From Thalassobaculum fulvum (GTDB lineage: Bacteria > Pseudomonadota > Alphaproteobacteria > Thalassobaculales > Thalassobaculaceae): a stretch of 64,000 nt of DNA. A program made the translations under genes and the position numbers. The stretch is from the NCBI RefSeq assembly GCF_014652915.1, contig NZ_BMZS01000010.1, positions 1 through 64,000 on the forward strand, given 5' to 3'. Below are positions 44,020 to 53,726 of the stretch, piece by piece. Numbering within the stretch: the first letter of the stretch is position 1; each line of letters begins with the position of its first letter. The notes beneath the pieces were generated by a model that did not search any database, was not told the origin of the DNA, and saw nothing but the letters and a program-made list of their open reading frames with translations.

Positions 44020-44894
44020 GCGGCCTCGTCTTCGCGCCAGTCGGGCGACAGCACCGTCAGCACCCCGAAGGGCGTGCCGTCGAGGTTGTCGCCCGGCCGC
44101 CACACCGGCAGGCTGAGCCGGTACCAGGCGAAGTCCCGGAGGCCGTCGCTGGCCAGGACCGGCCCGCGGCAGCGTTCGAGCCGGGGCAGACCGGACCGCA
44201 GGACCAGCTCGCCGGTCCGGGTCACCGCCTGCGCGAGCACCGGGTCCGGCACGACACTCTGGACGGTGTTGCCCTGGAAGCCGTTCCAGACGGTGCGGTC
44301 CCAGGGGCCGGTCCGCGAGCTGCGGTACCGGTCGAACCGGAACGTAGCCCCGGCCGGTACCATGACCTTTACGCTGCGGTCCGGGCAGTCGCGGGTGATC
44401 GCGGTGTCGAGGGTCGTCGACAGCACCCCGCTGCTGGCGCGCCACGCGTCCGCCACCGCGCGGATCTGCGGATCGCCCAACCCCCAGATACGGTCGAGCG
44501 AGTACGGGATCTGATGCAGGATCGTGGTGTCGGTGCTGCCGGCGACCTGGGTCCGGACGTGCTGGGCGAACCGGACGACCTGCCGGGGATCGGCGCTGGT
44601 CTGGTGCTGCCACTCCTGCCCGTCGAACACCTCGACCCGGAGCAGATGCAGGCTGTTGGCCCGCGACTGCCGCTCGATCGCGTCGACCATGGCGTCGAAG
44701 GCGGCGGCATGGACCGACCGGGCGTCGAAGCCGAACTCCGAATAGCCGGCGATCTGGATGATCCGGACCCAGCCCAGGGTGTGGAGAGCGTACGCGGCCA
44801 CGTCGTCGCCCAGGCGGCCCAGGCGATCCTTGATGTCGACGAAGACGCCGGTCCCGTCGATCCAAAGCGTTACGATGGTCGCGAAAGACTGCAT
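44016..44894 (-). CDS. unknown conserved-looking protein (about 290 residues)
   Basis: A 292-residue protein starting MQSFATIVTLWIDGTGVFVDIKDRLGRL, followed by mixed helical and beta segments; the ending (LRDFAWYRLSLPV and FGVLTVLSPDW) resembles PAS-like sensor folds used in small regulators. No enzyme motif is seen. The start is not certain: ATG at 44894 fits the first hydrophobic strand best, but ATG codons at 44936 and 44990 are in frame. It converges with the previous gene and is divergent from 45081. Confidence 0.55.
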   Translation of the reverse strand: MQSFATIVTLWIDGTGVFVDIKDRLGRLGDDVAAYALHTLGWVRIIQIAGYSEFGFDARSVHAAAFDAMVDAIERQSRANSLHLLRVEVFDGQEWQHQTSADPRQVVRFAQHVRTQVAGSTDTTILHQIPYSLDRIWGLGDPQIRAVADAWRASSGVLSTTLDTAITRDCPDRSVKVMVPAGATFRFDRYRSSRTGPWDRTVWNGFQGNTVQSVVPDPVLAQAVTRTGELVLRSGLPRLERCRGPVLASDGLRDFAWYRLSLPVWRPGDNLDGTPFGVLTVLSPDWREDEAA

Positions 44895-45080
44895 CCGCAG
44901 CGCCCAGCGGTCCCCACAAAACTGCCCGTTTACCATGCCACGACAGCGGCGTCGCTCCAAGAGTCCGTTTTGTTTCAACGATTCGCGCATACCTTGTGGC
45001 CCGGCTTGCACGGCGCGGGTGTTCCGGACAGACTGCCCCGTCAACGATTGCCGTAGCTGATTCGAAGAGGCCGCCGGCGC

Positions 45081-45701
45081 ATGAGGAATTGCCTGTTGCT
45101 CGCCGGACCCGCCACCCAGCCGGAGCGGCTGCTGGTGTGTCTGGCGCGGCACCCCGAGGTCACCACGGTCTCCGACAAGCATCTGAGCCAGCGTCTGTAC
45201 GGTGCGGCCCGTGCATCCGTGCGGGAGTGCCGGTCCGCGGCGACCGACGACCGGCGCGTCGACCTGGTCAGCCACGGTCGGGCGGAGGGCGGGGCCGAAC
45301 TCATGCGGCTGTTCGGGCAGGTGCGGGCCGCGGCCGGTGCGTCGGTCGTCATCCTGCACGACCCGGACGGCCCGATGTTTCCGTTCCTGGAGCCGCCGCC
45401 GGTGTCGCTCCTGGTCCTGGTGCGCAGCGCGGAGTCGGCGGCCGCGGTGATCGGCGCCTGCGGAATCGAGCGGGTGGTGTCGGCCGCCCGGGAGGCGCTG
45501 ACGGCGTTCAGGACCCGTGTCGGGGGGTTCGGGGTGCCGGCCGACCGGCTGCTCACCGTCGAGGAGGACCGGCTGGACGCCGACCCGGCGACCGGGATGG
45601 CGGAGGTCTGCCGGATGCTGGGCGTCGCCTCCGACCCGGCGACCGTGGCGGCCATGCTGTCGCCCCTGCCGGACGGCGTACGACTGATGGGGGGCGAGTA
45701 G
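45081..45701 (+). CDS. degenerate sulfotransferase-like protein
   Basis: A 206-residue protein with a sulfotransferase-like layout. LLLAGPATQPERLLVCLARHPEV occupies the place of the phosphosulfate loop but lacks the usual Lys/Arg-Ser/Thr-Gly-Thr; VLVRSAESAAAVIG stands for the 3'-phosphate motif, and ADRLLTVEEDRLDADPATGM fits the C-terminal stretch. It has probably lost PAPS binding, or is an unusual branch. The start is the ATG at 45081. It is followed 61 bases later by the amidase gene. Confidence 0.5.
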   Translation: MRNCLLLAGPATQPERLLVCLARHPEVTTVSDKHLSQRLYGAARASVRECRSAATDDRRVDLVSHGRAEGGAELMRLFGQVRAAAGASVVILHDPDGPMFPFLEPPPVSLLVLVRSAESAAAVIGACGIERVVSAAREALTAFRTRVGGFGVPADRLLTVEEDRLDADPATGMAEVCRMLGVASDPATVAAMLSPLPDGVRLMGGE

Positions 45702-45762
45702 TCCGCCGGTTGCGCGGGCCGGTGCCAGGTCGTATCAGCGTTCCGTCGCGAGGGAGATCACC

Positions 45763-46707
45763 ATGACGCATCACCACCTGGGCGCCAGCCCGGACACCGT
45801 GCACTGGGGCTGGTTCGACGCCGCCATGGAGCCGGTCCTGACGATCGACAGCGGGGATCGGATAACCATCGAATCCGTGTCGGGCGGGCCGGCAAACCTG
45901 CCGGGTGAGGGGTTCCACGTGCCGCCGGAGCTCTATCGGGTGCACGAGAGCGTTCCGCGCAAACTGCCGGGGCACATCCTGACCGGCCCGGTGGCGGTCC
46001 GCGGCGCCCAGCCCGGCGACGTGCTCGAGATCCGGATCCTCGACATCCGGCTGCGCCAGGACTGGGGCTACACCTTCGTCCGCCCGCTTGCCGGCGCCCT
46101 GCCGAACGACTTCGACACTGGCGAGCAGATGATCGTCGCGCTCGACCGCGACCGGAACGTCGGGCGGCTGCCCTGGGGGACCGAGCTGCCGCTGCGGCCG
46201 TTCTTCGGGGTGATGGGGGTGGCCCCGCCGCCTGCCTGGGGCGTGATCTCGACGATCCAGCCGCGGGCCCATGGCGGCAACCTCGACAACAAGGAGCTGG
46301 TGCCGGGCACCACCCTGTACCTGCCGGTGTTCGCCGAGGGCGGCAAGCTGTCGGTCGGCGACGGGCACGGCGTCCAGGGCGACGGTGAGGTCTGCGTCAC
46401 CGCCATCGAGACCGCGCTCGAGGGGACCTTCGAGGTGGTGCTCCGCAAGGACCTCGAGTGGACCTATCCGCGCGCCGAGACCCCGACCCATCGCATGACG
46501 ATGGGGATGGACGCCGACCTGGACGACGCCGCCAGCCATGCCCTTCGGCAGATGATCGACTGGGTCACCGCGACCACCAACCTGTCGCGCCATCAGGCGT
46601 TCATGCTGATGAGCCTGGCCGCCGACGTGCGGGTGACGCAGCTCGTCAACGAGCAGAAAGGCATCCACGTCATGCTGCCCAAGTCGGCGCTCGGCGACGC
46701 CGGATAG
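45763..46707 (+). CDS. acetamidase/formamidase family protein
   Basis: A 314-residue FmdA/AmdA-type amidase, which hydrolyses small amides such as formamide or acetamide to an acid and ammonia. The start HHHLGASPDTVHWGWFDA is typical, and RAHGGNLDNKELVPGTTLYLPVF plus GDGHGVQGDGEVCVTAIE are the conserved core. It is cytosolic, about the usual length minus a short N-terminal piece. Ribosome-binding site GAGGGAGA. Nitrogen scavenging is the likely use. Confidence 0.88.
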   Translation: MTHHHLGASPDTVHWGWFDAAMEPVLTIDSGDRITIESVSGGPANLPGEGFHVPPELYRVHESVPRKLPGHILTGPVAVRGAQPGDVLEIRILDIRLRQDWGYTFVRPLAGALPNDFDTGEQMIVALDRDRNVGRLPWGTELPLRPFFGVMGVAPPPAWGVISTIQPRAHGGNLDNKELVPGTTLYLPVFAEGGKLSVGDGHGVQGDGEVCVTAIETALEGTFEVVLRKDLEWTYPRAETPTHRMTMGMDADLDDAASHALRQMIDWVTATTNLSRHQAFMLMSLAADVRVTQLVNEQKGIHVMLPKSALGDAG

Positions 46708-46721
46708 GCGTCGTCGTGCCG

Positions 46722-46943
46722 TCAGCGGGCGGTAATGCGGGCGAGCGCCCGGCGACCGGCGTCCAGGACGTCGTCCAGATCGTCGGGGTCGACCTGCGGG
46801 TAGTGCTTGACCAGCCACTCCGGCGCCTCGAACGGGGTGTCCCGGTAGCGCTCGTGATCGATCGTCGCATCCAGCAGGCCGACGAGGATCTGCAGCTTGG
46901 CGAGGCGCGAGATGCGCTCGGTCGTCATGGGCTCTTCGGTCAT
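46722..46943 (-). CDS. small unknown protein (73 residues)
   Basis: A 73-residue protein, MTEEPMTTERISRLAKLQIL..., mostly helical, with a FEAPEWLVKHYPQVDPDDLDD stretch. No family recognised. The ATG at 46943 is used because the remaining upstream frame is a shadow of the next gene. An internal ATG five codons later (TTERIS) is also possible. It shares a strand with the next small gene. Confidence 0.5.
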   Translation of the reverse strand: MTEEPMTTERISRLAKLQILVGLLDATIDHERYRDTPFEAPEWLVKHYPQVDPDDLDDVLDAGRRALARITAR

Positions 46944-47002
46944 AGGCGGCTCCGGCGGCAACCGCCGCACGGTAGCCCGGCCGCGCCCGGATGCAAACCG
47001 GT

Positions 47003-47278
47003 TCAGGCGTAGCCCGCCAGACGATCGCCCCGCCACAGCAGCTCGTGGGCGAACCCGCTGTTCACCGTGATGCCGACGGTGCTCTTGGCGACGATCAGCA
47101 GCGTCTCGTCCTCGGCCCCCAGGACGTAGGCGCGGGCGTGGCCGGCACGCTCCTCGATCTCCCATCGGACTGCGCCGCTCGGCCGCAGCCGTGCGACCAG
47201 ACGGTCGAGGGCGGCGCGGTCGTCCGGCCCGAACGCGCTCGCCGTCCGGCGGCGCGGGAAGGGGATGACGGTACCCAT
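47003..47278 (-). CDS. small unknown protein (91 residues)
   Basis: A 91-residue protein starting MGTVIPFPRRR, followed by an alpha/beta-looking region (VRWEIEERAGHARAYVLGAEDETLLIVAKS and GITVNSGFAHELLW). No family recognised, no membrane segment. It is 59 bases upstream of the 73-residue gene on the same strand; the open frame upstream is only a shadow of the large kinase. Confidence 0.5.
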   Translation of the reverse strand: MGTVIPFPRRRTASAFGPDDRAALDRLVARLRPSGAVRWEIEERAGHARAYVLGAEDETLLIVAKSTVGITVNSGFAHELLWRGDRLAGYA

Positions 47279-47394
47279 GACGGCAGGCCTCCGCGGTCGC
47301 GTTGCGATCGACCGTCCAATGACCGGGAAGAGCGACGGTAACGGCCGGCGGCCGGACCTCGACGGAACGTGATCGACGGTGAGGTGGCCGGACG

Positions 47395-50673
<3,279 letters not shown>

Positions 50674-50785
50674 GGTGGATCCGAAACTCCGGGTCGGTCC
50701 GGCCGTTGCCCGGTTCTCTCCGACGGCCGCCCGTCCGGCTCCGTGGAACGGCGATGAACTGTAGAGACGGGTAGCCCCGAACTCC

Positions 50786-50800
50786 TTAACGAACGGTGAA
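50786..50800. promoter_or_regulatory. CtrA-like site upstream of the hybrid kinase
   Basis: On the minus strand, TTCA-N7-TTAA (plus strand TTAA-N7-TGAA) lies 113 bases before the kinase start, one mismatch from the CtrA pattern. It is weaker evidence than the sites at 39091 and 56785. Confidence 0.3.
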
Positions 50801-50821
50801 GCGTCCGGGTCCGGCGGCCGG

Positions 50822-51625
50822 CTATGCCGGCGCGCTCATGATCAGTCCGCCGTCGACCACGATCTCGGTGGCGGTGACGTACTTGGCCTCGTCGGATGCG
50901 AGATACAGCGCAGCGTAGGCCACGTCCCAGGCATCGCCCATGTGGCCCATCGGCACCTGGGCGTTGCGCTTGGCGATCAGGGCCTCGGCGTCGCCGCCGG
51001 CCCGCTGGCCGGCCAGCCGGACTTCCACCAGGGGCGTGTGCATGAGGCCCGGCACCACGGTATTGCAGCGGATCCGCTCCTTGGCGTAGCTGACGCCGAT
51101 CGCGCGGGAAAGCTGCACGACGCCGGCCTTGGTGGCGGCATAGGCGTGGATCGGCGAGCCGATGTGCCGGTATCCGGCGACCGAGGAGACGTTGACGATG
51201 GCGCCGCCGCCGGTCTTGCGCATGTGCGGGATCGCATGGTGACAGCCGAGATAGACGGTCTTCAGGTTGTGGTCCATCTGGCGGTCCCAGGTGGCCTCGT
51301 CCATCTCGGCCACGCCGCCCGGCATCGAGCCGCCGACGTTGTTGTGCATCACGTCCAGCCGGCCGAACCGGTCGACACAGTCGTCGAGCAGCGCCTTCAC
51401 CGTGGCATTGTCGGTCAGGTCCCCGGATGCGGCGTGGCAGCGCCCGCCCTCGGCCTCGATCACCCTGCGGGTCTCCTCGACGGCCTCGGGGTTCAGGTCG
51501 ATCAGGTAGACGATTGCGCCCTCGCGCGCATACAGCGCAGCGCAGGCCTTGCCGTTGCCCCAGCCGGGACCGACCGAGCCGGCGCCGGCCACCACGATCA
51601 CCTTGTCCTGCACCCGTCCGGCCAT
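50822..51625 (-). CDS. short-chain dehydrogenase/reductase (SDR)
   Basis: A 267-residue NAD(P)-dependent oxidoreductase with a Rossmann fold. The nucleotide site is VVAGAGSVGPGWGNGKA, an unusual but known SDR variant; DVMHNNVGGSMP is the N-N-A-G-like segment and VNVSSVAG plus HAYAATKAGV give the catalytic Ser and Tyr-x-x-x-Lys. Substrate unknown. The AGGAGAGGAAG ribosome-binding site supports the ATG. It lies 148 bases upstream of the kinase gene. Confidence 0.9.
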   Translation of the reverse strand: MAGRVQDKVIVVAGAGSVGPGWGNGKACAALYAREGAIVYLIDLNPEAVEETRRVIEAEGGRCHAASGDLTDNATVKALLDDCVDRFGRLDVMHNNVGGSMPGGVAEMDEATWDRQMDHNLKTVYLGCHHAIPHMRKTGGGAIVNVSSVAGYRHIGSPIHAYAATKAGVVQLSRAIGVSYAKERIRCNTVVPGLMHTPLVEVRLAGQRAGGDAEALIAKRNAQVPMGHMGDAWDVAYAALYLASDEAKYVTATEIVVDGGLIMSAPA

Positions 51626-51686
51626 CGCCGCTTCCTCTCCTGCTGGTGGGGTTGACGGGCGATGCTGGCCGGCGGCCCCGGCCGCG

Positions 51687-52061
51687 TCAACGCGGACCGC
51701 GCATGGCCGCGACGGCGAGCGAGAGCCAGGCCAGGATCAGCAGCGTACCGCCGGTCGGTGCCAGGAAAGTGCCCTGGCCCCAGCCGTTCACGCCCTGGAC
51801 GTAGAGCGTGCCCGAGAACAGCACCACGCCGACCGCCATCATGACCGCGCCCAGCGTTCCCCAGGCCCAGTGGAAGCGACCCCAGCCGGCCCCGACGGCG
51901 AACAGGGCGACGCCGGTGACGGCATGCCAGAACACCGCCGTCCACCAGACCCCGCCCGGATGGGCGATGTCCGGAAGGGCGTGGGCGCCGACCGCGGCGA
52001 GGGCTACGGCGGCGGCCATCAGGAGCGAAGCGACGGTCTGGAGTATCCGGGGCATCAGCAT
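51687..52061 (-). CDS. DUF423-family small membrane protein
   Basis: A 124-residue protein with four hydrophobic helices. VGAHALPDI, WHAVTGVALFAVG and FSGTLYVQGV...LAPTGGTLLILAWLSLA match DUF423, a widespread bacterial membrane family of unknown role. It is divergent from the FecR-like gene by 90 bases. An alternative ATG lies two codons downstream. Confidence 0.85.
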   Translation of the reverse strand: MLMPRILQTVASLLMAAAVALAAVGAHALPDIAHPGGVWWTAVFWHAVTGVALFAVGAGWGRFHWAWGTLGAVMMAVGVVLFSGTLYVQGVNGWGQGTFLAPTGGTLLILAWLSLAVAAMRGPR

Positions 52062-52151
52062 GCCGGGACGCTACCATGCCCGCGGTACAGGTCCAGCGGG
52101 TAGAAGTCGGCTTGACCGCACGCGTAGAAGTGCGTCAGGCTCCCCGGCGCT

Positions 52152-52628
52152 ATGGGCGGGGTACAGCAGGTTCTCAAGGCGGCGGCGCTGGCGGTCGCGC
52201 TGGCGTGGTCGGCGGCCGTCGGGCCGGCGCAGGCCGATGATCGGCTCATCGGGACCGTGAAGACGGCCGAGGGCGAAGTCGCGCTGGTGCGCGGAAATGC
52301 CACGCTCGCGGCGGCTGTCGGCGACGACGTGCAGCTGCACGACCGGTTGCGGACCGGGTCCGACGGCTCGGTCGGCGTCACCCTGAACGACGGCACGCTG
52401 ATCTCGCTCGGGCCGAACTCGCTGTTCGAGTTCAGCGAATTCGAGTACGCGCCGCAGCGCGGGGCGTTCGGCTTCCTCGGCACCATCGACGGCGGCACCA
52501 TGCTGTATTCCTCCGGCAAGGTCGGGAAGCTGGCGCCGGACCGCACCCGGATCAAGACGCCGATCTCGGTCATCGCGGTGCGCGGGACCCGGTTCGCGGT
52601 CGGCCTTCCGGCCGCCGCGGGGAACTAG
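52152..52628 (+). CDS. FecR-domain periplasmic protein
   Basis: A 158-residue exported protein. A signal peptide (about 1-28; VLKAAALAVALAWSAAVGPAQA) precedes a FecR domain: GTVKTAEGEVALVRGN, LRTGSDGSVGVTLNDGTLISLGPNS, and RIKTPISVIAVRGTRFAV at the end. Such stand-alone FecR proteins bind or sense at the envelope. It leads a rightward group with an OmpA-like lipoprotein and a CHASE2 kinase, a known combination of unclear purpose. Confidence 0.87.
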   Translation: MGGVQQVLKAAALAVALAWSAAVGPAQADDRLIGTVKTAEGEVALVRGNATLAAAVGDDVQLHDRLRTGSDGSVGVTLNDGTLISLGPNSLFEFSEFEYAPQRGAFGFLGTIDGGTMLYSSGKVGKLAPDRTRIKTPISVIAVRGTRFAVGLPAAAGN

Positions 52629-52631
52629 ACG

Positions 52632-53663
52632 ATGTCGGCGCTGAAATTGCTGCGGGCGACGGCCGTGCTGGCCGGCCTTGTCGCGCTGGGGGGCTGTGCG
52701 TTCGGGCCGTTCGACACCGATCATCTGGCCGGCGTCGCGCCGCCGGATTCGGCCTTTCAGGCCGCGCTCAGCCGGGAGTACGTGGGACTCGGCGACATGG
52801 AGCGGGCCGAGTACGACTGGCCGGATACCGCGCGCTTCTACCGTCGCGCCACGGCGGCGGCCGAGGGTGAACGGGTCGATCCGGAGGCCTTGGACGCCCG
52901 CGACCTGGCGCCGGACGACCGGGAGACGCTGGCGGCCGTCCGGGCCCGGCTGGCGGGTGCGCTCGCGCAGGGCGCCAGGGCGTTCACGCCGGACGCCGCG
53001 GCCCGTGCCCAGGCCGGGTTCGACTGCTGGATGCAGGAACAGGAAGAGGGGCATCAGCCCGACGACATCGCGGCCTGCCGGGCGCGTTTCGAGTCGGCGA
53101 TCGAGGAGGTCGAGAAGGGCCTGGGCGGGACCATCGTGGTGCTGCTGGCCGACGCCGACGGCAAGGTCGGAGCCGTCGACCTGCGCACCGATGCCGGTTC
53201 GGTCACCCTCGACACCCTGCGCGCCGGCGCCGTGGTCGGCGCCGGGGCGCCGGCGCCGGATCGCGTCGGGACGCTCGGCGAGCAGGACGTGAAGGATCTG
53301 TTCGGCCGGGCGCTCGGGGCCGAGCCGCCGGTTCCGGTGGTGGTGCGGCTGTACTTCGAGACCGGATCCGACCGGTTGACGGCCGAATCCCGAGCCGAGC
53401 TGCCGGCGCTGCTGGACCTGATCCGCCAGCGCGTCGTCCCCGGGGTCGAGATCGCCGGTCACACCGACCGGGTCGGCGCGTCCAATGTGAACGACCGGCT
53501 CGCCCTGCAGCGTGCGCAGCTGGTGCGGAACCTGGTGCTCGAGCTGGGAGTTCCGTCGCGACTGATCAGGGTGGATTCGTTCGGCGAGCGCGACCCGGTT
53601 GTGCCGACCGCCGACGGTGTCGACGAGCCGCGCAACCGTCGCGTCGAGATCACGGTTCGCTGA
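52632..53663 (+). CDS. OmpA-domain lipoprotein
   Basis: A 343-residue lipoprotein. The lipobox is ALGGC with Cys22 as the lipid anchor and Ala at +2, which favours outer-membrane sorting. The N-terminal part (about 30-240) has no recognised domain; the OmpA peptidoglycan-binding domain is at the C-terminus (about 230-343; VVRLYFETGSDRLTAESR, IAGHTDRVGASN and EPRNRRVEIT). It starts three bases after the FecR stop, so cotranscription is certain to likely, and it would tether the complex to the cell wall. Confidence 0.9.
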   Translation: MSALKLLRATAVLAGLVALGGCAFGPFDTDHLAGVAPPDSAFQAALSREYVGLGDMERAEYDWPDTARFYRRATAAAEGERVDPEALDARDLAPDDRETLAAVRARLAGALAQGARAFTPDAAARAQAGFDCWMQEQEEGHQPDDIAACRARFESAIEEVEKGLGGTIVVLLADADGKVGAVDLRTDAGSVTLDTLRAGAVVGAGAPAPDRVGTLGEQDVKDLFGRALGAEPPVPVVVRLYFETGSDRLTAESRAELPALLDLIRQRVVPGVEIAGHTDRVGASNVNDRLALQRAQLVRNLVLELGVPSRLIRVDSFGERDPVVPTADGVDEPRNRRVEITVR

Positions 53664-53726
53664 CCCGGCCGGGTCGACCATGGTGCCGGTGATGTCTCCG
53701 GCGGCCCGGAGCGCCTAGTATCCCGC

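Noticed and set aside
42424-44919. A long minus-strand frame over DUF6356, DOPA dioxygenase and the GNAT-like gene
   Set aside because: Conflicts with three genes with good ribosome-binding sites; composition typical of a shadow.
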